NCBI RefSeq assembly: GCF_017562075.2 | Contig: NC_054081.1 | Coordinates: forward strand, 10,045,264-10,109,263 | DNA length: 64,000 nucleotides | Direction: 5' to 3' | Origin: Anopheles merus | Taxonomy: Eukaryota > Arthropoda > Insecta > Diptera > Culicidae | Shown: in pieces, positions 1 to 12,084 of the stretch | Numbering within the stretch: position 1 is the stretch's first letter | Layout: the number at the start of each line of letters is the position of its first letter | The notes under the pieces: model-generated | Database searches by the model: none | What the model was told of the DNA's origin: nothing | Seen by the model: the letters and a program-made list of their open reading frames with translations, nothing else | Program-made: the position numbers and the translations under genes

Positions 1-335
1 GACAACCGTTGTTAGTGCAACTATTTACACCAAGGCTTGACAGTGGTCGAGACACTGTTGCACGACATCTTCTTCAGCCGCGCCTTGGCGGAAAGGCGCA
101 GTCGTGGCTCTCTTGGTGTTGGCTGGTTAGCGAACCTTTCTGGTCGCAAAAACAAGGCCACACTTCTGACATTTGGATCAAATACAGAAATTTACAGCTT
201 CAAAAAAAAAACTCTTTTACACCTGAACAACATCACGCGCAAAGAAGACTAAAGCGGGCAATATGGGACGTTGGGGGCAATATGGACATGGAAAGAAGGT
301 TCCCCAAAAATAATAAAAATAATTAAAATAAAACA
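1..335. other. Unassigned sequence, no gene seen
   Basis: Moderately GC-rich single-copy-looking DNA. Two short overlapping open frames of 71 and 105 codons occur here. They show no recognisable domain and no splice or start context that would support a gene. Confidence 0.5.
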
Positions 336-1250
336 ACACAGATTGAAGTCAGCTGTTTGCATTGTATAGCAGTTTTCGAGCAGCTATCTAAGTCCGTATA
401 GTACACAGGTGAGCTTATCCCAAGGTGTATGAATTTAGAAGACTGATTTTTATCGTTTCTACTTCTTAATAAAGATTTTAAGAGTGTTTTGTGTATTCGT
501 CAAGCCTCCAGAAAGCTTGTTTGAACAAAAATGTTCACCCATTTTATCAAAAAGTGATATTTAAATTTATTTATAAAAACATGCTATGTGATTCCATCAC
601 CTGATCTGTTTGATGCACCTTGGGATAAATGTAAACATCACCTTTTTTGCCATTTTTCGAGTAGGTGCTCGAATCTAATTCTAGCTTTGAGGCTAGAATA
701 AGCTAGGCTGCAAAGGGCAGGCTAGTATTGTGTGTGGTTTTGTATGGAGTTCCAGGTGACAACTGTTTTAGCTTAAACTCCTGGTGAACAGCTCGATTTA
801 ACCCATTGCCTCAAATAAACGCTTGAAAACATGGGTGTGTGAGTGAACAACGATGCGTTGAAGCGTTGTAGTTTATGTCAGAACTACGGTAAAAGCCGGA
901 CAAACAAGGAGCTTGCAGTTTCGTCCTCAGTGTACAACAACCAAAACACTGAGTAAGAAGAAATAAACGATCTATCTAGGATTATCAGAATAGCGGGGAA
1001 ACGCATGGACGCAATTCTCAAAATGGCACCAGAAAAAACGCTTCACTCTGACGTTTCAACTGTTATAATAAGCTTAAACTCTGCAATATCGCTTGCTCTT
1101 TAAACCAGTTTTAAGCCTGCACTTTAAGCATCCAGCAACTCGAAAAACGCTAACAATCTGCTCGAAAATGTCACTTGGGGTGTTTACATGATTTCAGCCT
1201 CCAACTGTCTAACTCCATACAAAAAGCTGACTAGAATCGTGAAGGGCCCC
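336..1250 (-). mobile_element. Non-autonomous DNA transposon, GGGCCC-ended family, copy 1
   Basis: The reverse complement of this segment matches 44041-44970 over most of its length, with gaps. Shared landmarks include TTTTAAGAGTGTTTTGTGTA, GTCAAGCCTCCAGAAAG, GATGCACCTTGGGATAAATG, CTAATTCTAGCTTTGAGGCT and, at the right edge, GAATCGTGAAGGGCCCC. The right end is intact. The left end lacks the GGGCCC terminus present in the other copy, so this copy is probably truncated near 336. It encodes no protein. The stretch 1060-1190 also resembles the terminal region of the small element at 12085-12545, so the families may be related or one may be nested in the other. Confidence 0.75.
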
Positions 1251-2689
1251 ATTATAGGGCTTCTAGTGATAAATCTAGGGTTTTTATGATAATAAAACAA
1301 GTATTTTGTCCTTTTTTAAAAAAAATGTTTGGGTCTACGCGAACGTCTGTATTAATCTGTATCTGTCTGTAATATTACAAAAATTCAATATATCAACACA
1401 GCTCTAAATGGCCAAAACAAGAGGTTAAAGGCATTTTTTGAAAGCAAAATAAACACCTAGATTAATTATTATAAGCATCCACAACACATGTTAAGGTTCC
1501 TTGGTATGAGGACAAAATATTTAATTTGCTTCTTCAGAACCTGGCTCACATGAAACGCATACATTTTGTTACACACACTAGATTGTACGTGAAGTTTTCG
1601 TTAGAACTTTTGCCCTCGTGGCACGACATTCGAACCTGACAGCGCCGACGAGAACCTCCAGCATCTGACACAAGCAAGTTGGCGCTCTTATTTTGTAACG
1701 TACTCTTCGCCTAGCTTGAAAAGAAAATAGTAAAAATATTTTCTATTGTAAGTTCTTTCCAGAAGACTCAATCATTGATTCTCGCCAAATCCATAATATT
1801 AAAAAATTAATGAACAGGCCATCTTCTACTACTGTTTACCCAGTTGTGCCAAACTTGCACAACCATATCCGTCACTCGTTGTATTTTTCTCTGTGGGGCA
1901 AAAAAGTTCCATCGGCGGTTCTAGTGCTAAAAGCATCATTTAAATGTCACAACCAGAGATGTACCAAATTGTGAAATTTTGGTAAAATTTTGGGGGAAAA
2001 AATAAATTTTGGAAAAACGGAGGTTGCACAGGTAAATTGTTTTTTTTCTATATGGTTTAAAAGTTGTTTGATTCAAAATATGTTTATTCCAAAAGAGTTC
2101 TTCAGGAATTAATACAAATAAAATAAAACATAGAAGAATGTTTTAAGCCATTACCAATACGACAAGGTCGTTGTAACGGAAAAACAGTATAAAAGTATCT
2201 TTAGTATTTGCTAATCACTGATTTTGCAAACATTCTTAGATGTCTTGGGTAGCAGTAAATAACAAATAGCATCACGGTACATTATAACATCAGCACAAAA
2301 TACATAATGTCTCATAATGTGACAAACTCTATGTTTGACACGTCATGACATACAAGCAGGAGTTCATTAGGAGTTCCGCTCAAAATGGCCATGTTATTTA
2401 CCTTCATAATCTGATAATTCTGTATCAGACTTAAACCGTAATTGAATGACAAATGCGTCAATTTACCCGCTCGAACTTGCTTAAAGATCTTTAGACGGAT
2501 ATCATTTCCAAGCTCATTAATTTCCTCAATTTATTTACATCAGATCCTAGTTGCGCAGCTTGATCTGTTAGATTTAGTTTTAAGGTTGTTAAATGTACCG
2601 AGTAAAACGCGTTGAATAGTTGCGTTTTCAACTAAACTGATAAAACTAGAATTCTCTATTTGAGGATGGATAGAAAAAAGTCAACTTGG
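1251..2689. other. AT-rich sequence, no gene seen
   Basis: AT-rich DNA with no open frame above 60 codons and no element that I can delimit. It probably contains old unclassified repeats. Confidence 0.5.
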
Positions 2690-2995
2690 CCAATCTTCAC
2701 CCTGATCAAACTATATTTCATTACATCAACACGATGATGAAATTCAACGACACTCGATATTTTCGATCCACAAATTCCAACGAAACTTCCAATCCACTAT
2801 TCCAGATTCAGATCTGTACTCCGTACTGCATGATGTATAATATTCCGTAGTTCAAGATCTAAATCCGGCTCGAAGGACCAATGTTAGCGACACTGCAATG
2901 CCTCAGCAATTGCTAGAACATAATCGACTAGACTAATCGTTACTCTGATCAGACTATAATTTATTACAACACAGGGTGCATCACTGATCCCAACA
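2690..2995. mobile_element. Possible LTR-retrotransposon remnant
   Basis: A stretch of about 40 bp is repeated directly at roughly 2697-2736 and 2940-2978; both carry a CTGATCA core followed by a similar AT-rich run. The second copy lies in a segment that begins TGTTAGCGACAC (2882) and ends CCCAACA (2995), so it has TG...CA ends like an LTR. This would fit an LTR, internal remnant, LTR arrangement with most of the inside deleted. No coding sequence, primer-binding site or target duplication could be confirmed. Confidence 0.25.
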
Positions 2996-3727
2996 TTTCG
3001 GCAAACTAGGGAGTCCGTACGAGAGAAGTTCTGATTTGCCAGCTGTGGACAAAGAATTGCATCATATCCTAACCTTTAAAACTTGGTTCAATTTTCATCT
3101 CGTCAAAATTTTATTTCTTTGATTATTGAGCATCTTAGATCATTACTTTTTCATTGCTGGAGACATTCTGAACTGTTTAGTTTAGTTGCGCAGGGCCCAC
3201 TTTGCCCTTGCAGCCACTCCTTTTGCCGCAAGCTAATCGTCCTCCCCGAGCCCCCGTGGAGCACTGTCGAGCCAATTTCAGCAATGTCGAAATACGCACC
3301 AGACACAACAAACCTCGCCAACACCCGACCCCCTAGTAGCCTTTGCCCCTCCCCTCCCCTCCCTCCCGCTTTTGTGCTGGTCCGCAGTGGCGTGCAAAGG
3401 TGAAGGAACCCTCGGTGCGTGGTGAGCCCCAAAAAACGTCGCAGCGACCTACGACTACGTTTGCGAGATGGCAATCGATCCGGGCTATTGCCGCGCCCGA
3501 AACCAGCCGAAACCAGCGTAACAAACAAAGCAAGAAGAAGAAGAAGAAAATTATATTACAACCATCCTTGTACGAGAGAAGAGCAGCAGCAACACAGCAC
3601 AGCACAAAACAGCAAAACGGTTCAATGGCCAGCCTTTCGCCCTTGATGATCCTTGAATGGGATACCGGGCCGGCGGCAGCGGCCCATCGATCGGTTAGAT
3701 GGTTAGAAATAACCTGCCGCAAGAGTA

Positions 3728-3728
<1 letters not shown>

Positions 3729-3790
<62 letters not shown>
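3729..3790 (+). repeat. (GA)n microsatellite
   Basis: About 30 GA units with one GAAAGA interruption near the left end. It is the first of three long GA/TC tracts within 800 bp. Its (TC)n counterpart lies about 290 bp downstream in opposite orientation, so a transcript could pair the two. Confidence 0.97.
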
Positions 3791-3792
<2 letters not shown>

Positions 3793-4072
3793 GAAAGAAG
3801 GGAGAGCAAAAAACACGAAATAAATACTCTAGACATTTTTTGGTTTTTGCCACTTTTTGTTTTAGGTTTTGTTGGGAGGAAATAAAATTAGAGTAGCTTG
3901 CTCGAGACGGGACGGAAAAGCGCTGGCCGCAGCCCAGGCAGGTGCTGCAGCAAGCGTCGTGTGTGTGTGTGCGTGCGTATAATTTGGAAAGGATTTTTCT
4001 CGAAAGCCCTCTGATCCCGTTTGCCAAAAAAGCGAGGAAAATTTACTCCTTGTTGCTGTTGTTGCTGCTGCT

Positions 4073-4076
<4 letters not shown>

Positions 4077-4148
<72 letters not shown>
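4077..4148 (+). repeat. (TC)n microsatellite
   Basis: About 35 TC units with two interruptions (TTTC and TATC). It is complementary to the GA tracts at 3729-3790 and 4473-4512. Confidence 0.97.
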
Positions 4149-4283
4149 AAACAGCAGCAACGGTGTGCAAATTCGGATATCCGGCATGAAGTGGACCCCG
4201 GAGAAGGAGTGACGGTGGGTGCTCATGCTTATTTTAGTTTCGTCTGCAGTGAACAGGCGAGTCAGCAGAAAACCCTTCAAGCA

Positions 4284-4316
4284 CTCACACACACACACAC
4301 ACACATACACACACTC
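4284..4316 (+). repeat. (CA)n microsatellite
   Basis: About 15 CA units interrupted once by CATA and once by CTCA. Confidence 0.95.
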
Positions 4317-4471
4317 ACGAAGCGTTGTAAAGCAGCGGCGGCGGCGCAACCCATCGCTCACACGTGGCGCAAGGGCGGCGGATGATGGCGATACATATAT
4401 TATTATCATCATTTTCGGTTAAGGTAGGTCAAGAAGGTATTTGAACGCTTCTACATAATGCAGCCGAGAGC

Positions 4472-4472
<1 letters not shown>

Positions 4473-4512
<40 letters not shown>
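4473..4512 (+). repeat. (GA)n microsatellite
   Basis: Twenty GA units, almost uninterrupted. Confidence 0.97.
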
Positions 4513-4514
<2 letters not shown>

Positions 4515-5249
4515 GGTGCCAGGGAGCTCGCCCATGCCCAGCCCGAAGACGCCGCACCGGCCGAAGGGGCTGTCTTCCTGCCATTTTTTTGTGTGTCTCT
4601 CTTTCGCAACCATTTCGGGCCTCCTTCTAGCTCGCTCGCTTTTGCCAGTCCATTTCCGAAACGTGTGGTCCTTGCCCCGTCTCCTGTGGTGTCCCTACCG
4701 CCGGCGAGATTTGGTCGAGACGTCAGCAAGGGCCTCCCGGTACCATCTACGGTTACATTAGCGTAGCCGTAGGATTCTTGCTTTTTTTCCATTTGTTTGT
4801 TGTTGGTTCTTCTTGCTCCTGGTTCGCGCGCGTGTGTGTGTGTGTGCACGGAGACCGTCTGCAGATGTTTACGCGCACGCCACCACCACCACCACCACCA
4901 CCCCCTCGGGGCGGCACGGTTGTCAGTCAGCGACGATGACGATGAGTCTTGGCCCAGCCACTGTCAGGATTTTCTCATTTCGGCACTCTCGTTTTTCGGG
5001 GCGGACGAGGGGGCGCTTGCGAAAGGGAGCTATTAACATAAAGCCATGGTGCGGTTTGGGCAACATAGCAATGGCAGGTAGGGGAGAAGGAGGAGGGGGG
5101 GGGGGTAGTTATCCTCATGATGCTTTCTTTTCTGTATGTTTTGCTGTTGTTGTTTGGTTTGATGCCTCTTCTCTACTTACAGCTCATGGATGGTACGATC
5201 GATAAATTTTGTCTGAGAGCTTTTTTGCTCTTCCCGGTGCGGCTGTATT

Positions 5250-5251
<2 letters not shown>

Positions 5252-5285
<34 letters not shown>
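5252..5285 (+). repeat. (GT)n microsatellite
   Basis: Seventeen uninterrupted GT units. Confidence 0.97.
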
Positions 5286-5287
<2 letters not shown>

Positions 5288-8200
5288 TTCCTGAGGCTCC
5301 TGAGGCTGAGCAACAAAAACGTGCGTGCATGGTGGGGTTGAGTTCAAGGCGGCGGCTGCTCCCTTTCTATCCTTTTGAGTTTTATTTTGTCCCGGCTACC
5401 GTCGACCTTTCCTCGCTTTTGTCGCGCGCTTCTTATCTGTTCGGCGGCTCGTGATGCCTCCTGGACAGCGCTGTCTCTCGCTCTGGTTCACTTCTTTCGC
5501 CCCCGGGGTCTGACACTCGATCCCAACTAGCCGGCCCGATAATTGGGAAGATATCGATCGATGCCTAACCGTGTCCCGGGTGCGGGCGGCATGTGTGTGC
5601 GTTTTGCTGCGCAGTCGGCCGATGGGCGACAACTTTGCCGAATCTCAGAAGTTGGGAAAGCCGAAAAGCCTTGTGCTTGGGATTTTACTTGCGATTTCTA
5701 GAGCGATTTTGATTTCTGTTGAATGCCGGAAGTCATCCGAAGTTCAGGAAATAAAAGCTAGACATAGATCCTTACAATTCTTCAGAATTCTAGGTCCTAA
5801 GATGAAGTTTTTTTTGTTCTCTCTCTCCTGAAGACGACATCCTTGACCTCTGCACACAGAAACAAAGCAACAAGAGCAACAAAAGCAAACAACTTCCAAC
5901 AACCCAACCACCTGCCAACACATTCCAAGCCCTATTCCGCGTGCTTGTGTGCGGCGTGTTTGTTGCGTCTTTGTTGCGTCGCGCAGGCCACCAGTTAGTT
6001 GGCCCTTGCCGGGTGCGCCCGGGTGGCTTGTGTGAGCGCCCGCGTACGTGTGTTTGTTTTGCCTGCTATTTTTTCAACGTCTGGGCCGTCGTCTGGAATG
6101 TCTCCGGCCGGTCTACGACCTCCTCCGGCATGCTAGACGCGACGTGGAAGACCATCGGAGGGAGGAGGTTGGTCCCAAGCGGGCTAAACAAACGGGTCCA
6201 ACGCCCCCGCCGTCCAGACGAAATCGAAAGGACGCACCTACACACGCGCGTGCCTGTAGATGTGTGTGTGTGTGTGAGTAGGCAGTGATTGTTGAACTTT
6301 AACGCCTGCAAGCCTTTCGCCCAGTTGAAGTCGTGTGGAAGTTTGGAGCAAGCAGAAACGGGAGGAACGCTGCAAGGACTTACGGGCGAACAGACGCAGA
6401 CAGGCGATCCTGATGTTGTCTGGGAGATGGGACACACACACACGGTTACTACGTCATCACCCTAAGGTAGAGGCGTCCTGTTTCGGCCCGTCCTGCCCGA
6501 ATGTCCCGCAGCCTGAACCTTATTGATTTCCATTTCGGGAGCAGCTCTTGTGAGGCCTTACTGTTTGTGTTCGGCCCCTGCCCGCGCCGGCATCCCAAAC
6601 GTGTGCTGGGAATGCGCGTGCGTTGGCCCCAACTCCCGGCTAGGTCCTCCTGCCACCGGCATACGGTCCGTTGCGTCCGACTGCGGCTGATGCTTCGCCC
6701 GCAAAAAAAAAACCATCCAAGCGCGCTCCCGATCTTCGGCTGCCGATCGAACCTTTTTGGACATCATCCCGGGGCCGCCAGAGTTTATGTACGACACGCG
6801 TACAAACACACAAACACATACGCGTACGCACAGGCCGAGAGATACAAAGAGGTGGTGTGAGGTTCGGTCTTCAGGCGAAATCAATTAGAATTTACAGGTT
6901 CGTTGACTTGGTGCGCCGTCGGCGGCGGTCATCGCTGTCATAGCCCTCGTCTGCCGCAGATCTGCCCTTGACGGGGGACCAATGCAGGGACCAATTAAAT
7001 CCAACTATCTGGTGCGGGCATTGTAGGAATATGTCACAGACAAGACTCTTCCCGGGAAATGTTTTCTTTTTTTTTGGAGCCCAAGAATTCCTTCAGACTT
7101 CAGACAAATTCTAGCATTTACAGACAACAGGGACTTACATTTCCACATCATTGATGTCACAAATGACCTGACAATCATAAAGAAAGCATACCAGAGAGAA
7201 GGAGAGATAGTGAGAGAGAGCAACAAAAAAAAAAGAAAACCCAAAAGCTGCCCAGCAGCAGTCTGCTGATGATGAAGCAATCGTCTGCTACCGTCCGGAG
7301 CGGTGCGGACGAATCCTACGGGCAAACGAGCGAAATTTATAGTGTGTCTTAATTTAAACGTCACATCAGCCGAGCCATAAAATGAAGCCAAAGACCTGGA
7401 CGGGATTAAAGGCGATGATTTATACCGTTTCGGGAGGGGCGGATGCAGAATGTCTTTCGCTTGTGGAGGGGAAAAAATATCGGAGAAAAACAGTTTGATG
7501 GCGCCTGAGATGGCATTGGAATAAATCCCAAGCATCGCCAATTCTTCGACGCTATTTTAAGCATGAGTCTTACGACTTTGCAGTGTGATTCCTCCTGGAC
7601 CTCGTGGTATATCCTTGTTTTGTGTGGTTTTTGTGCTCCAATCGAAACTGATACGCAGGTTACTCTTCTAATTCTAGCAGCAGCAGCAGTAGCAGTAGTA
7701 GTTCCCCGATCTTGTACCATGGGGCGCTAAAATGGCGCCATAAGGCAAGACCCCGCCGGACAGTTCCTGCCCAAAACCCGAAACCTACATTGACGTTTCC
7801 CGCAGGAAACAAATACGCCTTCACGAGACAGAGCGAATTGAGCGAGAGAAAGAGTCTCGCAGTGCGGAAAAAGGGCAATTGTTTTTTTCTTCTTTTTGTT
7901 GGATTTGGCTGAAAGGAACGAGCATGAAAGGGGGAAGGGTGAAAGGGGGCGTTGAGAGGTTAAAGATTTGCATACAAAGCGCCGACTTGAAGCCGCCCGC
8001 TTATCTATCATCAGGCCCCGGGTTTGAAGGTTTGAAAACCGAATTTAAGCCGCACAACGCTTCTGCTGCTGCTGCTGCTACTTCTGCTCCGTTCCCTTCC
8101 CTACACCTGCCTGCGACCTGGGACAACCCGCGACTGCAATTGTGTGTGTGTTCGGACGGGAACGGGCAATTACGGGTTGCGTCGGGAGTGGTTGGGGTTG

Positions 8201-10170
8201 TTGTTTTTTGTGGCTTTGTTGTTCTGAGAGGAGAGCGTGCGCCTTCGTCTGGATCATCCCCACGCCAAGGTGTTGAGGATAAGGGCCCTTCCGTACGCGA
8301 AACGGTCGAACGGTTTACCTGTCAAGTGCACGTTAATCACTTGCTGCGATACTTTCTAAGCCTCGGGTCTTGGACTTGGAGGTTCGGTTTTGCACACCAG
8401 CGGACTTACCACTAGCGCCAGACACTAGCTGTCAAAAAGGTTGGGCCGCCATGATGCAAACAGTTGAGCGTAGCTGCCGTTTAAGTGATCGCGTTGAGTT
8501 CTTCGACTGCTCTTAATTGCCCGTTGGTGGCACAAAACTTGATTGAACTCATTGATGTCACGATCGACCATCGGGCAACAAAGTGATCTGTTTTCAAATA
8601 TAATAAGTTCTTTAAGCCTTCCTCAAAGAGCCAATCGAGAGAGAGAGAAGCAACCAAACAGTGCATGTGTGGGAGAGAGAGAGAGAGAGAAGGCAGCGTA
8701 AGCTGCCATTAAACATCACCTGACGCAATAAGTCATACCGCTTTTGACGGGCTTGTCGAGCTGCGAGAATTTGACGGCCGACCGCGCCTAGACCTTTGGG
8801 GATGGGGGTGAAAGGACCAAGGGACCACCACCCGGTGCCATCCAGCCACCCAGTCCAGGCTGTCCGTCACGGGGGCCGACCGGATGATCCAGCTACTGTG
8901 TGTGTGTGTGTTTGCTGCAATGGAATTCCAACCCCCGGCAGAGCGTCTTTCCCGCGTCCAGCGCCAGCGCAAACTTCCCAAAGGCCGAAACCCGCGCTAA
9001 ACGAGGAAAACCCCCCTTCACCTCCACCCCTTTTCAGCAGGGGTACAATCCAATTCTGCCGTTCGCCTCCCCTCCGACCGTTAGTTGCACCGCTGCCGTG
9101 CGCTCGCTCTCTCATTCATTAAAATAAATGATGAATTGCGATTGCAATAAAAGAAAATTGGTTTTTCGGTTTCGCTCGCCTTTCACTGCCGCGCTCTTCC
9201 CATATGTGTGTGTGTGTGTGCTGTGTCTGTGCCCTGCGTCAAGGATTGTCGGCAGCGGTACGGGATTAATGGTGTTTTTCGTCGTGGTGATCCGCCGACC
9301 GCTCGTCCGCCTCTGTTTGCCGACGCCGTTGGTTTTGTTTTACGAAAACCTCCCCCTCCCCCCCATCGCACCGCACGCTCTCTGCTGCCGTCCGGATGTG
9401 CCTAATAATACCGTCCGTGTGGTGCATCATTCCAGGTGTGCGGGTGGTCGATCCGGACACACACACACCCTGTCTTGCCCTTTGCTTCCTTTCTCTCAGT
9501 CTTTTCCGCGTTTACAAACTGCCCGCTGGAACCGATTAGCAAGTAGCCAAAGTCTTTCTCTCGCTTCTTCTCTTTCTTTCTCTCTGTCTCACCTTCACCT
9601 CTTTATCCCACAACAAAAAAAAATCCCCAACCCCCCACTCCGTTCCTTGAGGATGAGCTTTGCGGAAGCATTCATACACCTCCGGGAGCCAATTTTTGTA
9701 CCGCAGCACAGTTTTGTTCCGTCTGGTTGTGTCAGTTAATTGAGCCGGCTGCGGGCGCTTAATCCGCCGGGCTGCACCGCCCGGAAGTCGGGCTGATGGG
9801 AAGCGTAACCGGCGTATCCACCACCGACCAGCGACGACGGCCACCGATCGAAGGGGTTAGATAAACCCGGCGCTCGCCTCCACCGCCGCAGCAGCGGCGG
9901 TCCGCTCATTAGCTGGGAAGGGATGGCACAGCGCAAGATGTCGGGTGTGATCGTTTCCTAACAGTGTGCAATGCCTCCCCTTCCCGTTCCCAAGTTGGTG
10001 TGATGTCTTTGACAATGAGATAACGGTGGTCTTGTCGAACCAGCCCAGACATGGTTTGGAAGTGGAAGTTGGCTACACAGCGGCACGAGACTCTGGAATG
10101 AAGCAGAACAAGCTCAGTATGAGGAGAGTAGGTATTCCAGTTTTAATTTATTCCTTTTTTGTGAAATTGT

Positions 10171-10764
10171 AGTACCAAATCAAAAAAGGCTGATAGGATA
10201 TTGGTTGCATGTCAATGGAAATTAAAAAGCTGGCAGAAGCGTAATAGCTGTCCAGAAATAAGCTGAACTAATTATTTCAAGCATGAATCTATCAGTTACC
10301 TTGCAAACGCTTCCTTTCTCATTCTAATCATTCGTTGATGTAAAATAATTGATGTCAGCAGATGACACTGCTTGGATCCAGTGGTATGTGAGCATTTTTT
10401 TGATAGCAAATCCTAAACTCACACTGTGCAGAGTCAATGCTTTGCAAAGGAGAATTGACTTGTTGGTGAGGGCATCCTATCGAGCTTGGTTGAATCGACG
10501 GCTCCTCCTCAGAAAATATGTCTAGGTCCTACTCCTACTTCCTTCAAGAAAGGTCCTACTCCGAAAACTACTTTATAGCAGAAGTAAACGTTTTCAGAGC
10601 ACTGTTTTTGTTTAGGCTTTAGAAGTTCTATCATTAAAGAATGTACAGGAATTGTTTGCATTGGGAATCGTTGCAATGCCTCATCCAGCGTTATAACTCG
10701 TCCCTGAGGTACGCCAATTGAATTTGTATTCAGTTAACTTAGCAGCCTAAATTGGCGACATCTG
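10171..10764. other. AT-rich sequence, no gene seen
   Basis: Start of an AT-rich island. No open frame of note and no delimited repeat until the SINE fragment that follows. Confidence 0.5.
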
Positions 10765-10822
10765 TTTGGCGTAACGACCTATTGCGATATTGCCGGCCTT
10801 TACAGGCTTTCGAGACTTGGTA
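10765..10822 (-). mobile_element. SINE fragment, 3' half
   Basis: Matches the 3' half of the complete SINE at 11200-11401: TTGGCGTAACG at the edge, then a diverged form of the GCCGGC...TACAGGCTTT block and GAGACTT. The tRNA-like head is missing. Confidence 0.6.
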
Positions 10823-11190
10823 TGATAAGGATCTTAAAATTAAAATAAATTCAGTAATGATAAATATACATACTAAGCTGATCTAAGTTACTAACTCAAA
10901 CTATTCATTAAAATAATGAAAAATAAATACCTAGATAGTTTAGATTGACATGGAGTGGTTTAGAGGGACATGGAATTGACAGGACTGTGAATGTTGTGGT
11001 GACATTGTTGAAAGCAGCGTTTTGTTTCCGTTTATTTATGAAGTCATGCATGTTTTTACCAGCATTTTTTGGAAGTCTTGACACTTCGACAAAAAATCAA
11101 TTGGAGATTATTTTGGTTTCATTTTAGCCGAACAACGGAGGAACCAAAGGCACTTTCTTTGGAATACTTCTTCCAAAAAAGGGATATTGT
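10823..11190. other. AT-rich sequence between two SINE copies
   Basis: Short open frames of 60-68 codons only, without recognisable motifs. Confidence 0.5.
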
Positions 11191-11199
11191 AATTCCTAT

Positions 11200-11401
11200 T
11201 CCTTCTTCTTCTTCTAGTTGGCGTAACGTCCTACGCGGACATGCCGGCTTATACAGGCTTTTGAGACTTAATTAATTGCCGCGAAGTCGGATACTCGATC
11301 CTTGCTACGAGCGGGACTCTCCATTCTAGGCTTGAACCCATGACGGGCATGTTATTGAGTCGTTCGAGTCCAGTCGTCAGTACCACGGGACCACAATTGC
11401 T
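11200..11401 (-). mobile_element. tRNA-derived SINE, complete copy with target-site duplication
   Basis: Read on the minus strand, the element opens with a tRNA-like head. It has an A-box-like stretch (TGGTACTGACGACTGG) and, about 45 bp on, a B-box-like GGGTTCAAGCC. These are the two RNA polymerase III internal promoter blocks. A tRNA-unrelated body follows (TCTCAAAAGCCTGTATAAG, GCCGGCATGTCCGCG, ACGTTACGCC), and the element ends in an (AAG)n tail. It is 202 bp long and flanked by the direct repeat ATTCCTAT at 11192-11199 and 11402-11409, a plausible target-site duplication. Length and structure resemble the SINE200-type elements of Anopheles as I remember them; that family name is not verified. 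It would depend on the reverse transcriptase of an unidentified LINE partner. Confidence 0.85.
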
Positions 11402-11514
11402 ATTCCTATGACGGACGATAAATATGGTTGGACATTGTTTGGATCTCTGTCGTGCCAATGGGGTATGGGAAGTAGCGCACACTTAACTGCACTCTTTAAT
11501 TCTAGATGATAAGG

Positions 11515-11545
11515 AGGTCCCGCGGTACAGTCGTCAACTCATACA
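11515..11545 (+). mobile_element. SINE head fragment
   Basis: GGTCCCGCGGTACAGTCGTC closely matches the first 20 or so bases of the complete SINE read from its 5' end. The rest of the element is absent, and a reverse-transcriptase relic begins about 30 bp further on. Confidence 0.5.
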
Positions 11546-11571
11546 ACTTTTTGTTGGTGCACCAAAGCTGA

Positions 11572-11992
11572 ATGTCTCATTGCCGTTCCCTTTCTTTCAC
11601 TCGTCAACACGGGTTTGTTCCACAGCGGTCAGGAAATACAGATTTTCTGAAACTCTGCACCTTGTGTCATAAAGCATTTGCACAAGGATATCATTTTTAC
11701 CAAGTTAATCACTCAATACTGCTTGCTAAACTTCAGCGCCTGGGATTTACTCAATCATTACTGTCTTGGCTAAGCTCGTATCTATTCAACAGAAAATGTT
11801 CAACACCAAGAGTCAAGTGAAACAGTAAATTATATATTCGTGTTGATTATGCGCCGATTATCAGCAATGCCTGTAGAATACTTGGCGTCATAAAACGTCA
11901 ATCATCTACCATAGCTGATTTTCATTTGTCGCTGAAGTGTTGCTCAATTATTTGTTGTCCTTATTCGACTATCTGAGTCAATGAGTTTCAAT
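11572..11992 (+). pseudogene. Jockey-type non-LTR reverse transcriptase, decayed fragment
   Basis: Translation from 11572 to 11820 gives 82 residues with the order of conserved blocks found in Jockey-clade reverse transcriptases. First comes QHGFVPQRSGNT, the usual QHGF..grS.t block. Then comes a spot where the catalytic D.skAFD stretch should lie but is lost (reads HFYQV). It is followed by NHSILLAKLQRLGF and LLSWLSSYLFNRKC, which match H.iLl.KL...G and wl.syL..R. After a large internal deletion a second piece at 11865-11992 reads NACRILGVIKRQSS, matching the lGfikR block near the end of the RT domain. The palm motifs with GVPQGS and YADD are missing altogether. This is a dead insertion. It could equally be called CR1-like; clade assignment needs alignment. 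Confidence 0.8.
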
Positions 11993-12084
11993 CAATTGAA
12001 AGAAAGTATACTCATTTATTGAAAAAAAAAAAAACAATGTTGGAGGTTCAATCATTAACATATCGACGCAAGGTTGCCTAAAGT

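Larger units (their letters stand above)
2996..10170. other. GC-rich, microsatellite-dense block, no gene seen
   Basis: About 7 kb with short GA, TC, CA and GT tracts every few hundred bases. Many open frames exist, but their translations are dominated by repeat products (Ser-Leu, Arg-Glu, Thr-His, Cys-Val), and frames overlap on both strands. None shows a domain, signal peptide or coherent exon structure. The block reads like intron or intergenic DNA of a mosquito euchromatic region. I see no transposon in it. Confidence 0.6.

Noticed and set aside
3333..4412. Several open frames of 110-180 codons on both strands
   Set aside because: Their translations are largely Ser-Leu or Arg-Glu runs from GA/TC tracts; frames overlap on both strands and have no domains.
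11345..11400. tRNA-like sequence considered as a real tRNA gene
   Set aside because: It is the head of a SINE with body, tail and target duplication, repeated elsewhere in the window, and it does not form a proper cloverleaf by eye.
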